Assembly (NCBI GenBank): GCA_013146195.2
Contig: CM028377.1
Location: 163,672,753 to 163,736,752, forward strand
Length of the DNA: 64,000 nucleotides
Source: Codonopsis lanceolata
Lineage: Eukaryota > Streptophyta > Magnoliopsida > Asterales > Campanulaceae
Direction of reading: 5' to 3'
In this document: one piece after another, positions 32,670 to 43,365 of the stretch
How positions within the stretch are numbered: position 1 is the stretch's first letter
Layout: the number at the start of each line of letters is the position of its first letter
The notes under the pieces: generated by a model
Told to the model about the DNA's origin: nothing
Seen by the model: only the letters and a program-made list of their open reading frames with translations
Database searches by the model: none
Position numbers and translations under genes: made by a program

Positions 32670-34660
32670 GAAAATAATGTTAGTTTCAAAAATTTTAAGA
32701 TAAAAGACGTCTACTATTATTATTAATTAATATAATAGATGTATCTCACATTCATTAGAACCCAAGGTTCTAATTATCGTTAGGCGGCCGCTGGGCGACA
32801 CACTAGCGCCTAGCACCTAGGGGACTAGTCGGGGCCTAGGCGTGGCCTAGAATTAATGTATAATTACCAATTTTTTGATAATTTAGATCAAAGATCAAAC
32901 ACATTGACTACAAATTTAATTTTTTTTTATGTTTGTCATTTTATCAAACACTTGTCTATATTTGTAAAATGAACAAAAATATACAAACCTACCATTAATC
33001 TCAATTCTCAACAACCCCAAAGCAATAAACCAGCCAAGTTTAGAACTAAAAACAAAAAAATATTACTCCACATACCTACTGCCTCTACAACCCACAGTCT
33101 AACATATCCTACCTAATTCCTTCTTATTCTAAATTCTGAGTCTCGAGACAGCCCACTTCTTCTTCATCTTTTTTTCTTCTTCTTTCTTCTATCTATCTGG
33201 CAGACCGGTAACCCTTTTTTCTTCCTTTCTTTTTTTTCTTCTCTCTCTCTCTCTATCCGGCAGACCGACTCTCCTCATTTTTTCATCCTCCAATCTCTTT
33301 CCTCCTAGATCTAACTCTCTAATCTATATCTCTCTCATCCCACTGAATATCCACAAAATTAAACCACTTTTCTTTCTACCTCCTTCTCCGCCTTATCATT
33401 ACCACCTCACTTCCTTCTTCAGTTCTTCCCCTTTCTTCTCCGGTCACCGCATGCCACAAAATCAAAGCTACAAAAATTAATTTAGGTTGGCAAGGTTTGG
33501 CGTAGGCGGCGACTTGGTCGATTAGGCGGTGACTAAGAAAGTCGCGGCGGTAAAGAGGGGCCTAGCGCCTAGGCGGAGCTAGGCGGGGAGTTTTAGAACA
33601 TAGTTAGAAACATATCTTCTAATAGTAATATACTAATATTAGTAGAGATATATTTCATATTAATTATAACTTGATGTGTTGGTTTTCATTTTTTTTGATA
33701 AAAGATTTTTACAGATGTATCTTACGTTGTTTAGAAAAAAAATGTTAGTTTTAAAAGTCTTATATAAAAGACTTCTACTCTTATTACTAATAAAAGAGAT
33801 GTATCTCATATTATTTTTTTAAAAATAGATTTCAAATTATTTAGATTAAAGGCTTTCACTCTTACAAGAGATGCATCTTACATTTGTTACAAAATATTTT
33901 ACTATTATTACCAATAAAAGAGATGTATCTCACATTGATTAGAAATTGATGTTGGTTTTAAAAATACTATTATTAATTACCAATAGAAAAGATGTATCAT
34001 ACATTGGTTAGAAAGTGATGTTGGTTTTCAAAGTATTTTGATAAAAGACTTCTACCATTATGAGCAATAAAAGATGTATATCTTACATTGACTAGAAAAT
34101 GATGATAATTTTAAATTATTTTAGATTAGATAAAAGACTTTACTATTATTAGCAATATAAGACATATATCACATATTTGCCATAAATTGATGTTGATTTT
34201 AAATTACGATTATTACCAATAAAAGTAATACATCCTACATTAGTTAAAAAGTGATGTTGATTTTAAAAGTTTTTAGATAAAAAGACTTATACTTTTATCA
34301 TCAATAGAAGAGAAGAGAAGTGATGCATCCCATTATATAGAAATGGATGTTGGTTTAAGATGTTTTTAAAATAAAAAACTTCAACTAAATAATGAGATGT
34401 ATTTCACATTGGTCAGAGAATGATGTAGCTATTAGAAGTTTTTTTATAACATACTAATTACCAATAGAAAAGATGTATTTCACATTGCTTAGGAAAGTGA
34501 TATTGGTTTAAAATATTTTTAGATAAATGTATCTCACATTAGTTATAAAGAGATGTATCCCACATTATTTAGAAATTGATATTGGTTATAAAAGTTTTTA
34601 GATAATTTTTTATGTTATTCTAATTAGAAGAGATGTATCACACATCTATAAAATATATAT
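32670..34660 (+). repeat. Degenerate 70-90 bp tandem-repeat domain (interrupted)
   Basis: Units share AGATGTATCTCACATTGGTT, TGATGTTGGTTTTAAAA and TTTAGATAAAAGACTTCTAC, with a period of about 70-90 bp. About twenty units are present here. A few more occur left of LTR1 (26500-26765), showing that the three-LTR element landed inside the domain. hAT-3 interrupts it at 32763-33603. No coding potential is evident. Confidence 0.8.
32763..33603 (-). mobile_element. hAT-3: relative of hAT-1 in opposite orientation (841 bp)
   Basis: It begins CAAGGTTCTAATTATCG and closes with GTTTTAGAACATAG, the inverted order of hAT-1. The TSD is TTAGAACC/TTAGAAAC (32755-32762 and 33604-33611), 7 of 8 bases. Its reverse complement matches hAT-1 over the GCCTAGGCG-rich end and the GATTTTGTGGCATGCGGTGA segment. 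It has extra CT-rich sequence in the middle. No transposase is present. Confidence 0.88.
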
Positions 34661-34689
34661 AGTATATTAAAGTTAGGGACGATAACTCT

Positions 34690-35360
34690 AATAGTGACAC
34701 ATCACCCAACTTTTGATATTGTTGAATCATCAAGCATTCACATCACTTGACTTGAAACTTTTCATTTTCTAGCCATTGGCTAAAAATAATAATTAATAAT
34801 AGTTAATATGATATTGTGATATTAATCATTAATCATTTACTATTAATATCTTCTATTATTAATAATATTGAAAATCTTATATATAAAGATTTTTCCTACC
34901 AAAATCATTTCTTAACCAATATGAGATAATATTATTATATTGACATTGAGTGCGTATTTTACTCTAATAACATACTTCTAAAATCATACTTTAAGCCTTG
35001 ATATCTTATTCATTCAAAACTCGATTTGGACAAATAAATATATCATTTTGATGCTCTCACCGAGTAAAACATATTTGTACAATTATTTTTGCCAACAAAC
35101 AAACGACACATAACGAAATTCATACCTCAAGTTGCACAATTTCTCTTACTAAAAACACTAATTTTTCAACAAGTATTAGGTGAGTACTTTAATGATTTCT
35201 AAAATTAACATTAATTTATAACCAATGTAAGATGCATCTCTATTATAATTACCAATATAAGTGATATAACAAAATTGGTTGAAAATTGATGTTGGTTTAA
35301 AAAGTATTTAGATAAATGACTTTTTCTAGACTAACAAAAGAATATATATATTCATAATTG
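34690..35360 (+). repeat. Duplicated segment, copy 2 (empty hAT-1 site)
   Basis: This copy is homologous to 25375-25913 joined to 26503-26640, in the same orientation. At about 35245-35262 it carries the uninterrupted hAT-1 target. It marks the right border of the tandem-repeat domain. Confidence 0.85.
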
Positions 35361-35759
35361 TTAGAAATGATTTCATTCTATGTAAAGCGTCCATTGATGT
35401 TTCACTTTAACGGTCAACTCTAAAAAATTATGCTTACAATTTTATTTGTGCTTAAGTATTTTTGTAATTATGTCAACTCCAAATGTATTAGTATATCCCC
35501 TTAATAATTATGTGGACTCTTTACGTAGAACAGATGTAGTAACATTTAAGCGTAAGTGCGCATAGTGTGTGAGGTTCAAAATTTTGGAAAAAGATTTTCT
35601 TAAGCATGTAAAAGCAGATAAGGAAAGCAAGTAAATAACGTAGAACTGAATATGCACTGCTTTGGAGAAGATTATAACCTACCAAACTCATTACATTGTT
35701 TCTTAATATCCCTAAAAATAACAACAACAAAACCAGGATTGAATTATGTAAAATTTTGG
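35361..35759. other. AT-rich spacer, no gene seen
   Basis: A stretch at 35412-35520 resembles 19380-19530 (AAAATTATGCTTACAATTTT, TAATATATCCC.TTAATAATT), suggesting a shared dispersed repeat. No open frame of note is seen. Confidence 0.45.
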
Positions 35760-36047
35760 AAAAATATCATCAACTCAGTACTCAGTAGTAATTCAGTTTT
35801 TGTATTATAGATCTGATCTAGGGCAATTCTAACCCATTACCCAAAATTGTATAGAATTTGTATAAACAACAAATGCTATGTAAATTGGAAGAAATAACAG
35901 TAACTTGATTGAAAAACATTGGCTATTAAATAGCCTACAATCCTAACAATAAATGCTGAAAAATGCTCGTGTAACAACTACATGAGACTTATTCAAAAAC
36001 AATAAACATATTCTTGTAGTTTCTAAAGACTCGAACAAACCTCTTCA
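35760..36047 (-). mobile_element. Candidate 3' LTR of Copia-A
   Basis: On the minus strand a polypurine tract TTAAGGGAGATAA (36060-36048) is followed by TGAAGAGGTTTGTTCG, a plausible LTR start. The distal end is not defined because no partner LTR is in the window. The stretch has no coding potential. Confidence 0.35.
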
Positions 36048-36223
36048 TTATCTCCCTTAAGCTAAACATTGTGAAAAAACTTGTTTAGCTTACTTGACTA
36101 ATTTCACACATTCCCATCATGCTTCTAAGTTTGGCAAAGGCATCTGCCTTGAGAGGCTTTGTCATAATGTAACAAGGCAATTGAACCTTCTTTAGTCAGG
36201 TCCCTGAGAAAATGGAACCTCAC

Positions 36224-36583
36224 TCATATATGCTTTCTACGATCGTGTAAGACTGGATTTCTGGAAAGCTTTATGGTAGAAGTGTTGTCACACATGATGC
36301 TATTACACTCCACTTCTTCATGTCTGAGTTGTTTTAGAATTCTTTTCAACCGAATAGCTTGACATGCACTGGTTGCAACGGCTACAAATTCATCTTCTGT
36401 GGTTGATAAAGCCACAATGGGTTGTTTCTTTGAGCTCCATGAGATGACCCCTGAGCTCAACATGAATATATAGCCACGGGTGCTCTTACCGTCTTCTATA
36501 TCTCTGGCATAATTACTATCCGCGAATGCCATAATTAAGTTTGTTGCTTGTTTCATGCTTGTAGTATATTCCATAGTCCACAA
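36224..36583 (-). pseudogene. Copia-A RNase H fragment
   Basis: The frame encodes FADSNYARDIEDGKSTRGY, then SSGVISWSSKKQPIVALST and TEDEFVAVATSACQAI, the Copia RNase H consensus. Active-site acidic residues are in place (D of FADSN, E of TEDEF, D of CDNTS). It overlaps the end of the RT frame at 36516-36583 through a frameshift. The last conserved piece is SRNPVLHDRRKHI. Confidence 0.9.
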
Positions 36584-37470
36584 TGCCTTTAAGGTACCTT
36601 AAAGCTCTTTTCGCTGCTTGCAAATGTAGCTCGGTTGGATTCACCATATACCTGCTCAAGAGACTTCTGATGAACATGAAGTCTGGTCTGGTAGAAGTTA
36701 GGTAAAACAAGATTCCTACAAGATACTTCAAGTGAGTTCCATTCACTACAGTACCACGCTTATCTTTCTCCATTTTCGAACCTGGAACAATTGGAGTGCC
36801 AACCTTCTTGCTTTCTAACATTCCAAACTTCTCCAACACCTTGAGTGCATATCTCTTCTGATAAATAAAAATGCCTCCAGCCTTTTGTAACACTCCTATT
36901 CCAAGAAAGTATCTCATACTTCCCATGTCAGTTATGTCGAACTCTTTCATCACAGACCTTTTAAAATCAAATAATTAGTCTACACTATCATCAGTAAAGA
37001 TAAAATCATCTACATAGACACTTACAATAATTGTATGGCCTTCACTACTTCGCTTAACAAACATGGTGTGTTCATTTGCACATTTCTGAAAACCTTCTTT
37101 CACAAAGTAAGCCTCAATAAGGCTGAACCAAGCTCGGGGTTTGTTTCAAGCCATATAAAGCTTTATGCAATTTGTACACCATGTGTTCCTTCCCATTCTG
37201 TTCTAGCCCATGTATTGTTCTACGTATACATTCTCATTTAATTCTCCATGGAGAAAGGCTGACTTGACATCAAGTTGGAAATTTTCCATTCCTTGTGTGT
37301 TGCCAATGCAATTATAGTTCGAACAGTGTCTAACCTTGCTACAGGTGCAAATACCTCCGAGTAATCAATTCCTTCTCTTTGGGAATACCCTTTCGCCACA
37401 AGGCAAACTTTATGCTTGATCACCTCTCCATGCTCATCTTGTTTGGTTTTGCAAATCTATTTAACTCCAA
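36516..37470 (-). pseudogene. Copia-A reverse transcriptase fragments
   Basis: At 37423-37238 the frame gives VCLVAKGYSQREGIDYSEVF and APVARLDTVRTIIALA, the N-terminal part of Copia RT. The catalytic YVDDF is readable at about 37003-37017 in another frame. The C-terminal part (36953-36516) gives FDITDMGSMRYFLGI and YLTSTRPDFMF. At least three frame changes break it. No intact polymerase can be made. Confidence 0.88.
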
Positions 37471-38005
37471 CTTTCCTAGCTACAATAGACAAGTCTATTA
37501 GAACCCAAGTCTTATTCTTCTCAATGGATTGTATCTCGTTATCCATGGCCTGTCTCCACTTTCTTTCTTTGACTGCCTCTTGAAAAAAATATAGGATTTT
37601 AAATATCACATTTACGCTGCTTCCTCTCCTTCTTCTTCACTCAATTCCACACCACTTACATAATCTTCCATCCATGTTGGCCTTCTTCTTTTTATCCCAC
37701 GTACTGTATTACTAGTTTTTTCTTCATTCCTAGCTTCAATATTTCCCTCCCTACATTGTTTTCATCATTTTCACCATCACTATCAAATTCCATATCACTA
37801 TCTACGTCAACACCATAAACCTTCTGTGTTCTCCCTCATTTTCATCATCACTGAGATCATTATCACTCCAAACCAATTATGCCTCTATTTGTTCTTTGAA
37901 ATTAATGCCCCAATTCCAACTTTTGTCGGCCTCAAACAAAACATCTTTAGTTACCACAATTTCTTAGTCTTAGGATCAAATAATCTATAAGCCATTGACT
38001 CGTCA

Positions 38006-38442
38006 CTAACACCTAACCGAATACAAGGAAAACTTTTTATCATCTAGTTTACCTCGTTTTGCTTCTGGAATATGTACATGTGCTACGCATCCCCAAACTC
38101 GAAGATGATCTACCGAGGGCTTGATTCTACACCAAACTTCCTGCGGAGTGATGCTCTTCACTACTAGAGTTGGGCAACGATTCAACAAGTAAAAAGTCCT
38201 GATCACAGGCCTCGGTCCAAAAAGATTTGGGAACCTTTTTAGCAATGAGCATGCAACGCACCATATTCATGATAGTTATGTTCTTCCTTTCGGCAGCCTC
38301 GTTTTGATGTGGTGTATAAGCTACGGTTAGTTACCTTTTTATCCCGTTCTCTTAACAAAATGACTAGAAATTGAGAAAAGGTGAACTGTGTACCTCTGTC
38401 AGTCCTCGAGTATTTGATGGATGCTTCAGCTTCCTTTTCTAC
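38006..38442 (-). pseudogene. Copia-A integrase, distal part
   Basis: Directly left of the solo LTR the minus strand reads EKEAEASIKYSRTDRGTQFT, part of the integrase core. After a frameshift, TPQEVWCRIKPSVDHLRVWG and CVAHVHIPEAKRGKLDD follow, a typical end of the Copia integrase. The proximal part resumes at 39933 on the other side of the solo LTR. Confidence 0.85.
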
Positions 38443-39932
38443 TGATGATCCCAAAATTTTCACGAATTTTCCTAGGAATTTCCTTTTATTTTATGTTGTT
38501 TTTAAGTTAATTATACCTTGAAAATATTACTATTTGCGTATTTGTCCTTAATGTAGGTTTCCATGCATAATTGAGCATTTATATGGTGTTCAGCACAAAG
38601 TTCTAGAAAATTCTGGGTTGCAAAATTGAGCGTTGAATCATTCGATCAAAGTCTGTTAAGTCCATCAAGAGTCCCAATGCTAACATAGGCTAACAGAGGA
38701 GTAACAGTGCTAATAGAGGACTTAAATGATAAGTCTGGAGGAGGAAGGACTTCAACTTACATTTCCTAAATCTCAGGGGCACCGAAGTAAACTTCAAATA
38801 TGCAAGGGGAGGTCGGCGCAATGCTGGATTCTCCTTTATGTGTTGTCGGCTGAGGAGCATTGCCACGTCACCCACCTTATCTCCTCTAGTGACCCGCGTG
38901 CAGCCCACGGATCCAGGTTTGGATAGATCCAAATCCAGCCCACCTCCCCGTCTTCTCACTCGTTTTCACTCACACACTCTCAATCCATTTCTCCTGCGTT
39001 GGACCCGCGTGCCCTCTTCCTGGTTCACCCCATGCCCAGCCATGACCCAAGCCCCTAATTTCCCTTGCTCTCCCTAAAATGCCCCTGCATTGTTGGAGAC
39101 TTTCTTGACTTCTCCATTTATTCATCCAGCAGCCCTAATTCATTTTTATCAAGTCCCCATTTACAGGCTGTGACCCCTAAATGGGGCACCAGCCCCATTG
39201 TTATCCATTTTTCTCCATGCTTTCATAGCTTGATCACCTTTGAAGGTTTGTAACATCATTTCAAAAGCCAAGGATGCATCTACAAAAGATTTTAACCCTG
39301 GATTCACGAATCTTCGGTTTAATTCTTCCAACTCATTTTGAGATATTTATTGTATTTTCTTGGGTTGATTAATTTTGTAATTGTTGAATTGGTTTGTGTT
39401 TATTTTGTTTATGGAATGCAATTATTTTTCTATGTCCAATGCAGTGATTTAATTTAATCTCTCTCTTTATTTGGTACACATTCATGTTTAGTTATTATTT
39501 TGTGGTTAATGATTTTAATTAATTGACCATTAATTAAATGGTTTTAGAAATGCCTAGGATCCGCGATAGCTACCTTTGTATTTCGGACCAATCAATTTAA
39601 TAGTTTGTGCGCCTGACTACCAAGACTTGAGTTAAAGAAAAGTAAAAAGTGGATTAATTTAGTGACTGACTAGACTATACATATTGCACTCCTATCTTTT
39701 TTATCTTGATTTGTTGTAGAGTAAATTTAATTGCTTCCTTAGGTTGTTTATATTTTTAGTTTTTATATTCATTTTTTTTTGGTTCAAATATAATTAGTGA
39801 GCCTAATTTTGGTACTTAGTTGGAGGAAAAATTATGTACATTTTCTGTGAGATCGATAACTTGTACTTATGTACACTTTATTACTTGATACGGTAGGGTA
39901 TTCTTACCCGAGTTGCGTTTTTGCGTATATCA
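38443..39932. mobile_element. Solo LTR inserted in Copia-A integrase
   Basis: This 1490-bp unit begins TGATGATCCC and ends GCGTATATCA, with TG..CA ends and a 5-bp TSD TCTAC (38438-38442 and 39933-39937). Removing it with one TSD copy restores the integrase reading CFKTFKKLVEKEAEAS. The interior has no gag or pol, so it is a recombined solo LTR. The reverse strand starts TGATATACGCAAAAACGC with AACTCGGGTAAGAATACCC, which looks like the usual 5' end of a Gypsy LTR; that orientation is a guess. Confidence 0.92.
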
Positions 39933-40684
39933 TCTACCAACTTCTTGAATGTTTTAAAACACTCCAAGGCTTCTGACTTTTCATCCAGCAAGTATGCCTA
40001 AGCTTTACGGCTAAAATGATCAATAAAGCATAAAAGATACCTTTTCCGACTATTTGATCGAAATTGGCTCTTCTTAGGAATTGCATTTTGATGTTGTTTG
40101 CTAGTAAAACAGTCAAGCCAGATGATGCTTGAAGTCTCCAACTGAGGTAGTCCATGCACCATTTCTTTTGTCTGTAAGTTCCTGAAGCCCTTGTAACTCA
40201 AATGGTCGTATCTTTGGTGACAAAGGTAAGAGAGATCTGAGGCAGTGTGCAAGCATTCTTCCTTTGTGAGATTGGTGGTAGTGGGGCTTGTATTCAGAAG
40301 GATGAACATTCAATTGACACTCATTTTTGTGTGCACAAGTAAGCTTTTGTCGGGGTGATAGATACTGCATGCCCAATTTTTTATAAGGATGGCCAGACCC
40401 TTTTCTTGCAACTGACCCACACTTAAAACATTGTTCCTAAGTTCAGAAACATAATACACATCTTGCACAAGAAAGCAAGAGCCATTAAACATTAATTTAA
40501 CAGTGCCTTTCCTAGAATTATTGCCACACCTAACTGAATGTTTGAATTCATCAACCATATTAAAAAACATACCTCGACCCACCACACATGTGGTTAGAGC
40601 AACCTGAGTCCAAGAACCACACATCATTTCTTTTGGCTTCATTCTGTTCCACATAGGCCATGAAAAACAATTTTTCTTTTTCAT
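39933..40684 (-). pseudogene. Copia-A protease, pre-integrase and proximal integrase
   Basis: The frame at 40684-40310 holds the end of a protease-like region (DEFKHSVRCGNNSRKGTVKL, then YYVSELRNNVLSVGQLQEKG). The frame at 40309-39998 holds the GAG-pre-integrase zinc finger (HQRYDHLSYKGFRNLQTKEM, ...IWLDCFTSKQHQNAIPKKS). The integrase core follows (LLCFIDHFSRKA, LLDEKSEALECFKTFKKLV) up to the solo LTR. Frames are broken near 40309 and 39997. Confidence 0.88.
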
Positions 40685-40728
40685 CTAGCTATGCATAGTT
40701 TACCTCTTTGTTCCATATGGGACATTTA

Positions 40729-41190
40729 TGTTGGAAACTTGTTTCAACTAACTTGAATAAGCTAGTCATATAAAGAAAGGAAGTGGGAATCCTACATTGG
40801 GAATAAGATGAAAATAGCTCTACTTTATAAAGTAGAGCTTTTAGACTTTACATTCGGCCCTTGGGCCACTACACTTTTCTGAAGGAGAGAAGACCTAGCT
40901 AAGTGCAGGTCCAAATACACACACGCGCCGCCGCCCGCCCATCCCGGGTCAATCGGCCGGCTTGCCTGACTAAACCTTATCTTTTCGCTACAGGTTCAAG
41001 CAGAGCATGAACCTTTTCTATCCCTTTAAGACCGAGCGATTCTGGCGGCCTTAGACAACGGCGTAACAGACGGTTTTCTGCTTCGCTATGGTTGTGTCCG
41101 TTTCGAACACAGCCAACTGCCATATATATATACTGCATGAAAACACAGATTTTGGTTACTAAAAAATATTTATTTTTTGTTTCCTGCAAA
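40729..41190 (+). mobile_element. Copia-B 5' LTR
   Basis: It matches the 3' LTR from 63419 through the ACTTTATAAAGTAGAGC hairpin, CATTCGGCCCTTGGGCCACT and GAAAACACA.ATTTTGGTTAC to about 41167. After that the two LTRs diverge abruptly, so one copy is rearranged and the true right end of this LTR is uncertain. The two differ at many positions, implying an old insertion. Confidence 0.85.
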
Positions 41191-42710
41191 CAGTACAAAT
41201 CTTCTTCTCCTTTAATAATCTTCTTTTGCCTTCTATTCTAAATTTGTTAATGTTACAGACTCAGTCAATCTATCTGTCTACATTATAAATCTGTTTAACA
41301 GAACCTTTCATTTAGTCAAAGACACCGATCGATGCCTTTTAACACATCTATCGGTTTGATTTTACAAAAGCGATCGGTTTGGTCGATCAGATTTCATAAA
41401 ATCTAACAGGCCTGTTTTCAAGTTTAATCAGCCTATTTCAGGAAAGTTGATAAAGCATGCTTAGCTTAGTGTATTCACTAATTAATTTGTAATCAACATA
41501 TTATTGATTAATACTTAATTGTATTAACTATAATAGTGTTTTAATTTGTTCACAAAATAAAACAGCATAGACTGCACAGGAAAGTCTATTAATTTTGGTT
41601 GATGATTGTATAGAAACAAAAGTGTTTCATATAACTTAGCATAATACTAATCCTGTTTTTGTGTGCAGCATGGCTTCCAACTCTGGAAAGGAACCCGCTG
41701 CTGTACAACAGCCCGTGGTAGACACTCAAATGATGCACGCCACCGTCTACACTCATGGTGAACGCCTGGAAAAGTTTGCTGGTTCAGAATTCAAACGCTG
41801 GCAGCAAAAGATGCTCTTCTACCTAACAACACTGAACCTGTCAAAGTGCCTGAAGGAAACAACCCCTATCTTGAAAGAAGGGGAATCAGACCGAACCATT
41901 GTGGCTGTAGTCGAGTCATGGAAACACTCTGACTTCCTTTGCAGGGGAATCAGACAGTACATATCTTCTTCTCCTTTAATAATCTGCTTCTGCCTTCTAT
42001 TTTGAATCTGTTAATGTTACAGACTCAGTCAATCTATCTGTCTACATTATAAATCTGTTTAACAGAACCTTTCATTTAGTCAAAGACACTGATCAGTCTA
42101 TTTTAACACATCTATCAGTTTGGTTTTACAAAACTGATCAGTTTGGTCAGTCAGATTTCATAAAATCTAACAAGCCTGTTTTCAAGTTTAATCAACCTGT
42201 TTCTGGAAAGTTGATAAAGCATGCTTAGCTTAGTGTATTCACTAATTAATTTGTAATCAGCATATTATTGATTAATACTTAACTGTATTAACTGTAATAG
42301 TGTTTTAATCTGTTCACAGAAATAAAACAGCATAGACTACACAGGAAAGCCTATTAATTTTGGTTGATGATTGTATAGAAACAAAAGTGTTTCATATAAC
42401 TTAGCATAATACTAATCATGTTTTTGTGCGCAACATGGTTTCCAACTCTGGAAAGGAACTCGATGTTGTACAACAGCCCGTGGTAGACACTCAAATGATG
42501 CATGCCACCGTCCACGCTCATGGTGAACGCCCGGAAAAGTTTGCTGGCTCAGAATTCAAACGCTGGTAGCAAAAGATGTTGTTCTACCTAACGACACTGA
42601 ACCTGTCAAAGTTCCTGAAGGAAACAACCCCTATCTTGAAAATAGTGGAATCGGACCGAACCACCGTGGCCACAGTCGAGTCATGGAAACACTCTGACTT
42701 ACTTTGCAGG
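41191..42710 (+). repeat. ~755-bp tandem duplication of leader and gag start
   Basis: The segment 41191-41945 is repeated at 41955-42710, separated by GGAATCAGA. Both copies contain CTTCTTCTCCTTTAATAATC, the 5' leader and the first ~92 codons of gag. The copies differ by a few percent. In the first the gag start is ATGGCTTCC (41670); in the second it is ATGGTTTCC (42435) and codon 45 is a TAG stop (42567-42569). Confidence 0.92.
41670..41946 (+). pseudogene. Copia-B gag N-terminus, first (duplicate) copy
   Basis: It begins MASNSGKEPAAVQQPVVD and keeps EKFAGSEFKRWQQKM and LFYLTTLNLSKCLKETTP, the start of a Copia gag polyprotein, with no stop through the duplicated part. At the duplication border it runs into repeated leader sequence and ends at 42005. 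It is therefore a truncated product of about 92 gag codons. Confidence 0.85.
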
Positions 42711-43365
42711 AACTACATCTTAAATGGACTGGATAACTCGTTATACGATGTATACAGTCCATTTAAGATAGCCAAAGAACTTTGGGAATCATTGGAAAAG
42801 AAATACAAAACCGAAGATACCGGCTCGAAGAAATTCGTAGTTGCTAGGTTTTTAGAATTTTTTATGAACGATTCTAAAAGTGTAATGACACAGGTTCAGC
42901 AACTCCAACTAATTTTGCATGAGATAGCGGCCGAAGGAATGATTATTTCGGAAGCATTCCAGGTTGCGGCAATGATCGAGAAGCTACCTCCAACATGGAA
43001 GGACTTCAAGAACTATCTCAAGCATAAGCGTAAAGACATGTCGTTGGAGGATTTGATTCTCAAGCTAAGGATTGAGCAAAATAACCGGGTCGCCGACAAG
43101 AAGCAGCTTCGCCCCATAGAAGGGGCACATGTGGTCGAACAAGACTCCAAGAACGGGAAGCGTAAAAGCTTCGGGGAAGGGACGTCGAAAAACATAAGCA
43201 GTATAAGTTCAAAGGGAAATGTCTCAACTGAGGAAAATAAAGGCCATAAAGCTGCCGAGTGCCGAGGGAAGAAGCGAGTCCGCCAAGAGGCCAACGTAGT
43301 TGATGAAGACATTAGCATGATTTGCGTGGTTTCCGAGACAAACATGGTCGGCACGGGTCGGGAAT
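42435..43365 (+). pseudogene. Copia-B gag (second copy, continuous with pol)
   Basis: From ATG 42435 the frame has one early stop (TAG, 42567). It then stays open through the UBN2-type gag core (LWESLEKKYKTEDTGSKKF, ...MIEKLPPTWKDFKNYLKHK, ...DLILKLRIEQNN). The zinc knuckle is damaged: only GHKAAECRGKK of the expected C-x2-C-x4-H-x4-C remains, so the two leading cysteines have been lost. Gag would form the particle that packages element RNA. The frame continues directly into protease. Confidence 0.9.

Larger units (their letters stand above)
36048..40728 (-). mobile_element. Copia-A: decayed minus-strand Ty1/Copia element
   Basis: Pol fragments appear in Copia order on the minus strand: protease/pre-integrase (40.7-40.0 kb), integrase (40.0-38.0 kb, split by a solo LTR), RT (37.9-36.5 kb) and RNase H (36.58-36.22 kb). 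Its 5' half has been displaced by insertion of Copia-B at 40729. Many stops and frameshifts show it is dead. Sequence at 40729-64000 belongs to the inserted element, so the gag and 5' LTR of Copia-A must lie to the right of the window. Confidence 0.88.
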
